DNA of 64,000 bases from Plicaturopsis crispa FD-325 SS-3 (taxonomy: Eukaryota > Basidiomycota > Agaricomycetes > Amylocorticiales > Amylocorticiaceae). The notes beneath the pieces were generated by a model. The model was not told the origin of the DNA, ran no database searches, and saw only the letters and a program-made list of their open reading frames with translations. The number at the start of each line of letters is the position of its first letter. The stretch's first letter is position 1. Location: NCBI GenBank assembly GCA_000827205.1, contig KN832555.1, positions 980,893 to 1,044,892 of the forward strand. Reading direction: 5' to 3'. The translations under genes were made by a program, and so were the position numbers. This document shows positions 10,012 through 21,406 of this stretch, piece after piece.

Positions 10012-13000
10012 CTATGTGGTTTTGCGCGCGCGCGCGCGCCGTGGACGTTTCTCCTTGCCACGAGAAGTGTCCTCGTCCTGGCCTCGTTTTCTCGAGTGGT
10101 GGCCACCAATCTGAGGAGCAGAACCGTTGGCTGGCGCACTTCCTCGAGTGGACGGTCCTGCCGCCGCCTCCGAGTTGCTTCCGGCATTGTTGGAAGCCGG
10201 CCTGCTGACCTGCGTGAAGGGAGGGGGGATGAACGATGGAGGAATTCCTACGCCAATTTCCTCCTCGTGTGTGATCTTCATGTCATCCCATAGTTCGAGC
10301 GGGATGGCACGACCAATCGGGTTGCCGGGTGATGCGTATTCGGAATGCTGAACGCGGATATGCTCAGCCATATTGTAGCGCCATACACCATCATATACAA
10401 TGGAACGAGCAGGAGCATGTCGAGGACACAACGTGCAGACTATGGGGACATTTCGACAGGGGGTATCCTTCGTGCCTTTTGTTGCCCAGCCATAGGTAAT
10501 TTTCGAAGCGTACGGACATTGCGAGACAACCTTCACCGATTTCGACGACACGGTAAGCTCCACTTTGCATTTTGGATTGTTCGATAGGCCGCAGAATCCA
10601 CAAGGCATGACTTCACCGACCTGCGATGAGAAAGAAACATGAGCACACTCATCATTTCACAAAACACAAGTGACGGACCTCTGGGCAATTCTCGGCAGGA
10701 CCGCGCAGTCCAGTGTCCCGTATCTTGTGGAGGATATGTGCACCAATGTGTCCTCGCCATGACTCCTTTTTCCCAGAGACCGCCTCCCCGCAGATATGGC
10801 AATTGCGGTCGACATTCTCGTTATATGCCGTAGCGAGCTCATCAGGAAAACCCTGAACCGTGAATTTGAACAAATTCATGCAAATTCATTCAAATTCATC
10901 TAAATTTACTGAATTCATACGATTTAAAAATCTAGGCGGTCCCCATAAAATCAGTGTTAAATTCATGGTGAATTCGAGTGAATTTGACAAGATTCATGAA
11001 ATTCATGTGCGATGTACGACAGATCTATTCTATATTATGGCTGTATTCATGCACATCTTCATATCAATTGACCATACATCTGGACCATGAACACCGAAAA
11101 AAATTTGATTGCATTCAATGAGCTACACGCAGGACAATGACACTATCTATGGAGAGCATATCCAAAGGAACTCCACTGCAGGGCAAAAGCAACTATAGTA
11201 CCAGCATGGACTGTAGTTGGAGTTTACAGATGTAGCTAACAGCTTGCACACATTATTGTTAGCAAGTAGTAAATGTGACGAACGACGGAAGCCCACATAC
11301 CTGACACTTGCACTAGCACTCGAGGACCGACCATGGTGAAGGAAGCACTGACAACGAAATGGGTTAGTTTCAAAAAGTTGCGATGAGGGAGGAGCGCGCC
11401 GGCGTACCTCGTATGCCAGCCAGTAGTCAGGTACATCCTATCGGGCCTCGCGGTTGTATGCGTGTACACGGCACTGAGCAGAAGGGGCGTTGGTCGGAGT
11501 TTGTTCGTCGAAAGCGCTTACCCCGGTATAATACGGCCACGGATGGTAGCTGGGCAGGGGCAGCGAGGCGCAGGCCAGTCCGAGAGAGGCGCTGCGGCAA
11601 GTGCGTAAGCCTGACCAGCGCTCGCGGACCGCAGAGCGTTGCGAACCATGCGATCGATATTCAGTAATTCATAGGACATTGTTGATGATGCGAATACACT
11701 TACCAGGACGCCACGCAATGCTCCACGTAGTCGGGTTTGATTGCGCTAGCGGACAGACATAACAATATTGCAGGATGAAGAACGATCGAAGGAAAAGGAA
11801 AACCATGGCTGCTGAGGTGGCAGTCTTTAAATATGAGGACGGGCGGAGTTTGAATTTTCACGTTCTCGAGACTTCCGGTCTCGATTCCGTCACATCTCGG
11901 AAATTCTTGTGACCACTCTCGACCGACGTCGACAAACTTTTGCTAAGTCTCGCTGTCTCCTCCAAGGTCTCCTCCTCTTCGCTCAAGGCCTCACACACGG
12001 CTAGCTCATGCTTGCGCGACGGCACTGTCCCCACAAGCCACGACGACGATAGTCTATGTCTCGTGCCCTTGCCGTCTCATCCCAAAATGGTCTGGCACCG
12101 TACAAGCCCTTCGCGCGCCCCCAACAACAACCACGTTCAGCCCCTGCTATGGTCACATTAGTGGAAGTGGATGGGCCGTGTTTGGACAGACACGAAGGAC
12201 GGTGCGTATGCCTAGTATACCGTATCTTCTATTTACTTACATACTTCACAAGCGCACGGCCCGCATCCAACAGTAAGAAGACGAGACGCCGCTCGGTGTC
12301 GCGTTCATGTACATTCGCCGTACTCACCATATCCCTCGCTCGCCACAATTGCCGCGTCAGTGAGACGCAGACGACAGGACGGCCCCGGTGAGCATCTACG
12401 CGCGCACGATGCATGCCAGGCCCGCAACGCCGCTGGGTACGGTGTAGAGTAGCCCTGACGAGGAGACCGCCGGTCGGGCACCTCCTCTTCGCTGCTTACG
12501 CATACACATGCCGTAGCAACCGCGTCGGCGAGCGGAGACTCAACGTACGTTCCGTTCTATCACGCACTTGAAGTTGTGTGCTCTCCGCGAGAAATGAATC
12601 TAAGGTGTGCAGTTGCCTCGGACCTCAAGATTGAGGGCGCAGCGCCTGCTAAAATTTGAATGTATTAATCGGCCCTCAATGAAATTTGCATAGATCAGAG
12701 TGAATTCGCAGTATTTGCACCGTTTGTGCAACATTCAATGGAAATTTATGTGATTTTTTGTGTTCACATTGATTTACATGAAATTTATGTGAATTCACAA
12801 TCTGAGGTTTTCCTGATGCTGCTGTGTTCCTTCCTCGCATACTAATCCCATTTTATCTGTGCAGGCATCGCGAAGTCAGAGTCTATAGCATGGAGCATGA
12901 GGTGTGGCATAAGGGTAACTGACCGCCGTCAAAAAGATAAGGGAAGTCCGGAGATTTGTCGACGGACGGAAGGGAGTCGAGTGCGATGCCTTGTGAAGAT

Positions 13001-16000
13001 ATTACCTGCCAGATCTCCGCACCAAGGGCACCCAGAAGTCCGTCATCAAGTTCCCATGTCGTCGAGGCCGAGTTAATCTTGCGTGAATCGGAAACCGCGA
13101 TGCGCCCATTGGTAGAGACGATGCGAGGGTTGACAGCGCGAATAAGATGACCTGGAACACTTATTTTGCGCGCTTTCTCTGTGACTGCGTCTGTCCCTCG
13201 CATAACAGAATCTGCCATGACGAACCCACCATTCCATACCCATGACCAAGGAGATGTTTCCCGCTCCGGAACACAAACACCGGTGGCCTCTTCGTCGGTG
13301 TCACCATGCATATGACTGGCGTCGGATTCAGGTTCGGAATCGTTGTCGCTATCCATACCTGAATCCGAGCCCTCAGCATCCTGACGGCGCGGGGGATCGT
13401 CAAACGTCGGGACTAGGCGCATGGTCATGATCTGGCCCTCAATCTTGACGTTAGCCTTTGGGTTGGCGATAGTCGTAAGTGGTATCGAGCTGCGCGCAGT
13501 GCTGCCTTCGTGGATGCTGGTGGATCGGATAGTCGCTACTGAAAGAACTTTGTCCGTACGCACGAGCGCTACAAAATTGTCGCCTTCAATGAAACAGCCG
13601 GGGCCCGTCACATCATCGTTGTTGAGATCGCGGTACACGGTCTTTGGCCTCGTAAATCCACGGACACGCTCTGGGCGGTTATGGGATTTTGCGATGTAGT
13701 CCGGGGTGATGTATTCCCTGCAGAGACGTGCCTTGTGGACCCATTTCTTCTTGACTAGAATCCAATCCTCTGGAACGACACCGGGTCCCGCAGGTAGTTC
13801 GAGACGTTCGTCAGGCTCGAGGAGTTCTTCGAGGGTAGGAACACCTGCATCTGAGTCAGAGGAAACGGTGTTGGATGAAGCAGGCGATGCCGACTCGGAT
13901 GGTGCCGATGATGCTAACGGTGTAATTTCGTCGGCAATGGAGCGATCAGGCTCGTCGGTTTCGATACCCGGATATTTATCGTTCGCAAATGGCCGAAGAA
14001 GGTCCACATTGCTATCCGCAAATATTGCCTTGAAGTCCGCAGCCGAGCATGGCATCTGTGACTGAGATATAATCTCGGATGCAGCCGCTGCACCCGCAGC
14101 CCACGCCGATGGAAGATCGCAGTCGCCTGCGATCACGTTCCCCTCCCACATGATAGCATTCAGATGGTCGAGAGCCTCGGTGCGGGTGGTGCTCAGGCGT
14201 CTCTGCCCTTTATCGAGATCGGGCTGGCGCATATAGGCTTGATCAATGTCCATGGCATGGCCCAGTCTTTCGACTCCCTGGCGGTAATTTATGCCCGAGT
14301 CATGCCCACCAAGCATGCGTATACGCCCGAATAATTTCTCGAGGCGATCATCTCCCAGGTCGAAGAAGTAGAATGGCTGCAACCGATCCAGTATCTGCTG
14401 TTTGCATATGCAGAACATTGCGTTCTTAACCATCGTCTGTGAGTCACCATAGAGCTGATTCGACATGAAAGCGAGCCGGTAGAGTCGGAACGAGGTGAAA
14501 GTAAGATGGGCATACGTGCTCAGCAGTCGCACTTGATCCGTGAGTGAGAGTTTGACATTGGTAAACGGCTCAAGGATGGCCTCGAGTATATACGCGAGAT
14601 GTTTGATAGCATCGAGATCAGCTATGACGCTGGGATCGGCGAGCGGGATTTTGAGATCGCGCAAGGCAATGATGGCCTTCATCAGTTCTATGGCACGGGG
14701 CACATCCTGCGGATCGTCGGGAAATAATAGTCGCCGTACGGATTTCGTGTCTTGGCCATCAAGCAGCAGCAGATATCTTGAGAGGAAGGCTGGGTTCATG
14801 ACCCGACCACCGTTAAGCACGATCCCGGCCGGAGAACGGAGTAAAGTACAAATTCCTGGAGGTACACGATGAGAAAACGATACACGCGTGGAGAGAATTT
14901 GAACGTACTTTTCAGAATGTGCTTCCAGTCGAAGTCGAGCGTGATTTCTTTCAAGCCGGTGAACAGGTTGAGTCCGGGCATACGCGAAAGCGTCCCGTAA
15001 AGCTTCGACGTGTTGGAAAGCATATAACGGACGAACAGCTTATATCCTGCAGCGCGACGTGTGGCATCACCATCGGTTGCAAATGACCAGATCTCGCCCA
15101 ACTTTGCCGCCGCCGTTGCACCCCAGCTCCCAATGATCAATTCGCATATGTACTCCATGTCCGATTGTGACTCCTGCTTGCAAGTAGGGGCAGCAAGGAT
15201 AGGATAGGTGCCTCGCTCTCCGAAGAATGAGATCGATGCAACCGTCATCTCCTTTCCCAAATGGACCGTTCCCTTTGCAAGCTCGATTGCAATGTCTGTG
15301 GCTGATTCGAATGTACGAAGGACGAGATTTACGAGAGGGGCATGCTTCCAGCAAAGGCCACCAACACTGTTCGAATGCCGAAAGTGGACGGCGGTTTCTT
15401 CGAGCGCGATCTCGTCCATTAAGACACTGACACCACGAGGCGGTTTCTTGTCTAGGGATTCCTCGCGGGGCTTGATGATAGTCTCTTGGATGTTGTGTTT
15501 AATAGTGGAGTCAATGATAGTTCCGACGGTGGGCATTATGCGAGTGAACGACATGTGGTTCCGGAGCGTCTTCAGCGAAGGGAGTCCCGCACCATGGTTC
15601 ATCGCGTACAGCAGCGAACGCCCGCCTAAACGGTATGTGAGGACAGCCATGTCCAAGGCACGGGCCCCGAAGCCTCGGGGATGGTAAAGCCCTTCGTACG
15701 CTCGCTCAATCTTGTTGACGATCGCAGATGTGCTAGCGCCATTGCGGATCGCAGTCTGGACAAGAACACCAACGCGAGGTACGTCGTTTTCCGCGATCGC
15801 CATTGCAAAGCGGCGGCAATCGAACGCTCTCCGGGCAGCAACACCGAGTTTTCGTGCCATATTTAAAGTCTGAATAATGCGTTAGCAAGTTTGTTTACAG
15901 GAGACATTGTACGTTCGCGCAAACCTTGAGTTTCCAGCGGTTTAGTTCGGTAGCACGATCGGCAAGAAGGTCGCGAAGTTGCGAGGCGTTGAGATATCTG

Positions 16001-17602
16001 TGGTTCGTGTGTTTTTTTGCCTCGCGTGCGATGGAAGCAAGGTCTTGAATGCGCTTGGGTACGAGCAGGCATTCGGCACAAGCGTCTTCTCCGGGCCAAG
16101 CTTCACCCGTGCAAGTTTTCGCAATCGCGCGCATTGATCTACCCTTGTCACGAACCTCCACGGAGAACGGCAGTGAGTCCACTCCGTTGCCCACTCTCGA
16201 CCAAGGGAACGTATCGTTGAATGGTCCGAGCTCTGCGGGCCACTCGAGTGGGACTCCGACACAATCTGGACGGCTAGGCTGGTCCGCCAGTCTATCAGCC
16301 CACTGGGCTTCGGGTGGTGCAGAAGACGAACGTCCGTACCTGTAAGCATATACTTCAGTAACATCTTTCGAAGGAGAAAACCTGGAAAACTCACGTAAAC
16401 TCGTGATCAGACTTCCCGTCGTCATCATCATCCATTGCACTGTTGTCTGCAGAAGGCTGCCCAGAGAACCCGTACTCAAGCGGTGCAGTCGACGCGCGGA
16501 TCGAGCTCATGGAGGGCTGACGACGAGGCGGTGTGGTTTTGGACTCTGGGAAGGATACATGGCGGGTGTCTCTCGCTGCGCGGGCTACAGTACGCGCGAC
16601 AGAGCATTTTCGCTTGCTGCTGCGATGGCTCTGTAGTGTGCTGTAATGTCCCGCTGCAGTTCCGAGGCGAACATTGCCGCGGATTCCTGTAGCGACTGCG
16701 GCGCCGCAGTCCGGACACTTGAAGTTCCACGCGCCGAGCTCGTCCACGTAGGTCTGTATGCCCCCGATTGAATGCAACTGCCTCAGGGCATTGTTCGTAT
16801 TCTCAGTCCGATCTGATGGTACTGGGATCAGCTTCCCGGTCCTAGGTGGGTAAGATTGTAAATGCAAAGGCTCACTCGTGATGACTTGAGGCTGTTGCTG
16901 AAGGGAAACGACATCATCGTCACGATTATTTTCAGGATGCCGTGAATGCGAATGTGAATGCTGAGATGGAGGGGGTGGGATAGGTCGGTGTGTTTGGGGC
17001 GGCGGGACATCTGAGAGATCAGGAGGAGGAGTGCCGAAAGCCGAATCTAATGAATAAGGTGTCCGTGAAAAGGGATTGTACGAGACGTTGCCCGACGCTG
17101 TTGGTGTCACGGGCGGTGAGTAGACGCTGAATGACGAATGCAGCGAAGATGTTCGTGCATGTCCGAATGAACGCGATCCCTGGTAATCTGAATCCTCGAA
17201 AAGAAATGAGGTCGAGGTGGTTGGTGTAGACGACGACGACGCCGATGACTCTGCAGTACTGGGCGAGGGCTGTGGGGAGGAAAAAGACGCGTAACGTTGG
17301 GGTTCCTGTGGTAGTCGCAAGCGGCTGGGAACCGATGACAGCGGGGGAAGAGCGGGGCGCTCGTGTGGGAACAAAGCGGAATCCGCCCTCAGAGGCAAAT
17401 CCTCGGGCATGAACATGCCCTGCAGGTAGGCTTCATATCCGGGTGTCGAGGTTGTTTGAGTCGCGTCCGAGAAGCCAGGCTGCGCGTCTGGATTCTCGTC
17501 ATGGTCTGTTGCTGGTGGTGGTGGGGATTGCCAAAAATTGAACATTGCAGCATAGGCAAAACAGTACCAGGCGACTGCGAGATATTTCGCGAGGGCGCGC
17601 AT
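10012..17602 (-). CDS. P-element/THAP9-like transposase gene of an agaricomycete family, interrupted by a 2-kb insert
   Basis: Reading leftward, the first exon (ATG 17600-17602; an alternative ATG at 17543-17545 avoids a hydrophobic stretch) encodes a disordered region and a zinc-binding block (FKCPDCGAAV ... HYSTLQSHRSSKRKC). It then enters the catalytic part: KLGVAARRAFDCRRFAMAI, VLMDEIALEETAVHF (15.4 kb), EIWSFATDGDATRRAAGYKL (15.06 kb), DFDWKHILKRICTLLRSP (14.9 kb) and DDRLEKLFGRIRMLGGHDSG (14.3 kb). LMDE, TDGD, DxxH and LExLFGRIRxxGG echo the acidic triad and D/H block of P-element transposases. An acidic linker and LFDGDKMGLVCEEGTQQHQ (12.8 kb) follow. The C-terminal finger domain (NCHICGEAVSG...HIGAHIL, then MPCGFCGLSN) resumes left of the insert and ends at 10012-10014 after RRARARKTT. 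The family is multi-copy in such genomes, from memory. The P-like assignment is my inference. The insert makes this copy probably inactive. Confidence 0.6.
10024..10039. repeat. (GC)8 run
   Basis: Sixteen bases of alternating GC lie inside the last codons of the transposase-like gene, encoding the Arg-Ala tail. Such runs can adopt Z-DNA form. Confidence 0.9.
10840..12818. mobile_element. ~2-kb insert with AT-rich inverted ends inside the transposase-like gene
   Basis: CATCAGGAAAACC at 10840-10852 is matched by its reverse complement at 12806-12818. Just inside, both ends carry related AT-rich inverted arms built on GTGAATT...AAATT.CATG.AAAT, extending about 40-60 bases. On the host minus strand, TCAG occurs on both sides directly next to the arms and could be a 4-base target duplication. 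The host protein reads into the right end as CEEGTQQHQENL and resumes from the left end as QGFPDELATAYNENVDRN, so the insert splits one gene. Joining the flanks over one TCAG does not keep the frame, so a host intron may lie there or the host copy was already damaged. I see no transposase inside; it looks like a non-autonomous DNA element. Ends are accurate to a few tens of bases only. Confidence 0.55.
11010..12640. other. Interior of the insert, no intact gene
   Basis: The interior has donor-like sites on the minus strand (GTAAGT near 11.70 kb, GTAAGC near 11.52 kb, GTATGT near 11.30 kb) and short open segments such as RPDRMYLTTGWHT and ASFTMVGPRVLVQVSG. This resembles a piece of a spliced host gene carried inside the element, but I cannot name the gene or build a continuous reading frame. 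Confidence 0.3.
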
Positions 17603-19874
17603 CGCCGGCGTGCTTGACGGGACTCAAGAGATATGGCGACTTTGAATTTATAGGTAGAGACCTACGCGACGCGTTGGCGACGCGACGCGACCGGTGCATA
17701 GCAGTTGTAAGTGCGAAGCTACGCGTTGTCCCGACGCGTCGTCAGAAGCTCTCGGAAGTAATTGAGATTAAACATGTCCGTTCAACTTATTCTGCTTGTA
17801 TCTTGGTCATTTCGTATCCTACAGCAAAATAAAGGACATGGGCGGTATCAGAGCTATCAAAAATGGGGGGGCTCGTGGTCTCTAAAATGATTTCTGCTCA
17901 AAACTGAAGTAGCAGTCGAAACTTTGTCTTTCTCGAGGGAGAACCCCGTGAGAAAAGACCCCGGAACCACTTTGGGGGGGAGGTCAACTATGGTCTGTGT
18001 CTCGGACTTTTCTTCCGCACGCCTCTTGACTTATACGCTGAGAACGTCGACGTGAATTGTAACCGTGAACACTGAACTACCTCTCGACTCTCAGGTTCCG
18101 CAGCGATCTACCAATGCCTTTTGTCCTCTTAGATAAGTGTACCACGGTACCGCTCCTCTCATAAGGAGGAGGGCTGCAACTCGAGTCGGGGTCGACTCAC
18201 ATGCATGGCACAGCGCCGCGGCGACCGCAACGCGCTCGGACGCGTAGCCCCCAGATTTTACGGTGCGTTTATTCCATGTTTCTCATTAGATTATCGCAAA
18301 CGGTATCTCCTGAATAGTCTCCCTAGACAAGAAGTCTTAGCATCATTGGTATGATGTGCAGTTGGTCGACCAGGTTCAGCCACTGGCTTTCGAAGAATCC
18401 CTCGGATGCCCATTTCGACATCCAGTACTAGCCCTGGAACTTTGACGTGTGCATGGCTGACTTACATTTGGCGCTATATATCAAACTCAGATGCTCCACG
18501 CTATTCTGGACGCTGGGTCAATGCCCGTCAACGTCTCAAGACTTCCTGTCGGTGGGTCTTCCCCACCCACGTAATATTGGCGATGATATCATCACAATGA
18601 GCTCCCAGTCGCTTTCTGCGACGTTGGAGTATGTCACTATAACCGCAAGGTGAGAACTGCTTATGAACATCCTCACCTTCGTAGAGCGAGAACAATTCAA
18701 TGTACACCTTCGCGGAAACCTGTCGTGCCCCCACGGTGAGTCCTTCTAGACGCTAGTACACAGCGCTTACATTGTCAACGATGTTCTACCCATAGCATGC
18801 CCTTCACTACGTCATAACGCGGGCAGTTATCTACCCCAAACGCTTATGCGATGCGTCCCACCCCGTTCTTCCCAGAATTATCGGGGGTAGTCCTGGAACC
18901 AGGAAATGTCCTTGGAACCTTTGCCTGTTGTGGTGTTAGGAGCTGTCGATGGATCTAAGCACACGTCCACCGTGCGGAGTAGCTCCATCATCCCGTGAGC
19001 ACTTTACTGGCGCATTTTCTCATTCCGGATGATCAAATGACGGCATACAGGAGCAGGGTCTGTCGCAATCTCTGAGGCTCTCACTTCGACTATGCACGGC
19101 CGGGCTGATCTGCTACGCTTGATGTAGAGCAGACGATCCGTGCATGATAGAGAGGACTTAATTGCGGACTGTGTGCGAGTGATCGCCGCTTGGAGCTGGT
19201 ACTCCGGATGCCAACGGGGTCTTTTATATCATCTCTTCAACGATGCATGGGAGGGCGTGCTCCGAAGTGTGGCGTGATGCCTCTGGTTCAAGTGATTTAG
19301 CTGGTGGTAATATTATGCATATGCTGGTGTGTACATCTATAATGCCCGGACTCGGCGAGGCGCGAAGAGCTGACGCAACGTCCGCTATATGTCAGGAAGC
19401 AAGAATGCGAAGATGGTGATACATGGTAGAAGCCACTATCGAAGACTAGGATGATGTACATGTGAAGATACAACTCGTGGGCTGTAGACGATGTGGGACC
19501 CGACCCTTCGACCTGTCCATCGAGTGAGAGCAGTATGTAATGAAGTAAGTGTAAGCGACATTATATGTGACTGTTCTGCTGAAGCTACACTGTAGACGGT
19601 GACCGGGCGTCCTCCAGGTGGACCCGGCGTGTATGTTAGGTAGAGTTTGTGCTAGGCTGAGCAACTGGCTCTGTGATAGGGTCGCATATATTGTAAGTGC
19701 TAATGAACGAATACTAGCGAGAACCCTTACCTGGTCTATCTATCGAACGTTTAAGCCCGTAGCCCCGCGCCTACCTCCATAATTAGGGGAGATCTGGGCG
19801 TAGTCGATAACATGCACCCCTGCATAAAATACCAATCGGTTTCGTTCGGTCGACGACGCCAGAAATGTTGGACC
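17603..19874. other. Gene-poor stretch
   Basis: No open frame over 95 codons and no conserved protein block is visible in these 2.3 kb. Near 17.65-17.75 kb there is a patch of repeated CGACGCG words. Around 17845 an 11-base word resembles an LTR-retroelement primer-binding site, but with nothing else to support it. The region may be old repeat debris from the right flank of the transposase-like element. Confidence 0.5.
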
Positions 19875-20084
19875 CTAACCGTTGGCATTCCTTGGAGTTC
19901 GAGGATTCGACTCCTTGTCCTCGCCATCGCGTGGAGGCTCGTCCGCCGTGCGGCCTTCATTGGCCTCACCTTCGCGCTCCTGTTTCTCCAGCGCCTCGCG
20001 CATGATATTCCACTGCCGCAGGGTGTGCTGGGCGAGGTCGTGGGAGTAGTGGGCCTTCTTCTGCTCGAGCGTCTGCGCGGTCAT
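19875..20084 (-). CDS. Small hydrophilic protein, 69 residues
   Basis: The ATG at 20082-20084 opens MTAQTLEQKKAHYSHDLAQH and continues TLRQWNIMREALEKQERE to a stop at 19875-19877. The first half looks like one amphipathic charged helix and the rest is polar and acidic. A clean TATA element lies about 92 bases upstream (20176-20182), which makes a real promoter likely. I do not recognise a domain. The ordered N-terminal helix with a disordered tail suggests a small adaptor or ribosome/mitochondria-associated protein, but that is speculation. It stands alone beside gene-poor DNA. Confidence 0.6.
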   Translation of the reverse strand: MTAQTLEQKKAHYSHDLAQHTLRQWNIMREALEKQEREGEANEGRTADEPPRDGEDKESNPRTPRNANG

Positions 20085-21406
20085 GGTAATTAGAGTAGGG
20101 AAAATCAATGAAATGTGGGCGGAATTTGCGGCGAGTGGATGGTAAGAGGCAGAGCTGAGGCGGCTGTGGGTGGACTTTTATAGGGAAACGAAAGGGCTAG
20201 ACGAAGTCGCCTCTCCACCAAAGTACTGAGATGACGTCGGACCACGCTAATTACTTTTTACAGGATCGGAGTTCTAATCCACCGTTCCACGTCCTTTTTT
20301 GGACATGAAGGTTCGCGAGATCTGCCTCGGTTTTTTCTTGGAATCCGACGCTCGTCTTTGCGTTTGCTATGCTGCGATATATGTTTCTATCGTCTGTCGT
20401 ACTGCTCTCGGGCTCGTAAGGCAGTCCTGTCCACTGTGGTGCTGTGTACGCAATGCCATGTCAAGTTTTCGAATAAGGCTTTAAAGTTGGCCCCGCTGAC
20501 CGGGGTGACGGCGCGATGTCCTTTCTCGACATCTTTCGGTGGCCGAACTTCATCTATTTCGCTAAGTACGTTCACCAGCAGTACACCAATGCGTTGGAAG
20601 GAAGGAGTCCAGGAAGAAAGGTGCAGCGAAAGCCCCAGATTCAGCAGCATGCATCGTAAGCGTGTGCCTCCCAGTTTCGGGTTTTCTAAACGCCTCGCGC
20701 CGAAAGCAGCTTTTGAGGGTATTTCGACGGCCGGACTAGCCGGAAAACGAGGTGCTTGCAGGCAGTCGTCCGGGCGGATGGTCAATATAGAGCCACAACG
20801 ATCGAGGTTGGAGTCGGGATGAAACATGCAGCGGACAACGTTTGGTGCAGTGAGGCGTCGGGTGACGCGCACATGACGACGGAACGCCGAATACTGGGCG
20901 CTGGTGAAGGGCAGGGAGCGCCTCAAAGCTTAAGACTTTAGGTGCATCGCGGGTAAGCGTCAGAAAGCATTTGCAATGAGGCGACTCAAGTTGGGGAGGG
21001 TCACACGAGAAGATAAATGCAGAACCAGCTTTGTTATTGCCAGTGCCATTAAGGCAGGCGAGAGAGACGAGAGTAAAAAATACAGTGTTGTCGAGATATT
21101 ACGGAGGCATCTAGGTTAATACAGATCGAAACCCAAGGGAAAAAGTCATGCGGTGAGGGTGAGATGCTACACATTCGGTATGATGATGATGAAGACAAAG
21201 AAAAAGTGCGGGTGAGTGAAGGCGGATTATGCTATAAGTGGATGAAATGGTATGCTTGCTATATGATATAGGGGGGTGAAGAGTCCAGAAATGTCGTTAT
21301 TGGTTTTGCGGTTTTCGTAAAAAGGTGCGTCGAGCGGAGTAAGAATGAGGCGTCGTGTCAAACGTCAGAGTCGGATGCGAAACAGTGGTGGGGGAGAGCG
21401 TCGCGT
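20085..21406. other. Intergenic, no supported gene
   Basis: Apart from the TATA element listed separately, open frames of 154 (plus) and 179 (minus) codons overlap each other at 20.36-20.93 kb. Both begin at non-ATG codons in the six-frame reading and neither has a recognisable domain. The part from 21.0 to 21.4 kb is probably the 3' UTR of the BTG/Tob gene. Confidence 0.5.
20176..20182 (-). promoter_or_regulatory. TATA box of the 69-residue protein gene
   Basis: On the minus strand the sequence is CCCTATAAAAGTCC. It sits about 92 bases upstream of the ATG at 20084, a usual distance for a short 5' UTR. Confidence 0.6.

Noticed and set aside
11230-11810. A spliced minus-strand membrane-protein gene inside the insert
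   Set aside because: Several donor-like sites exist but no frame could be carried through them and no family was recognised.
17840-17860. GGTATCAGAGC, like a primer-binding site of an LTR retroelement
   Set aside because: A lone short match without flanking long repeats or recognisable element genes is not enough to call an element.
19880-19930. tRNA-like GTTCGAGGATTCGACTCC stretch
   Set aside because: No matching A box and no acceptor stem could be paired; the segment is antisense to the 69-residue protein gene.
20358-20926. Overlapping frames of 154 and 179 codons on opposite strands
   Set aside because: Both begin at TTG, not ATG, show no domain and have no splice support.
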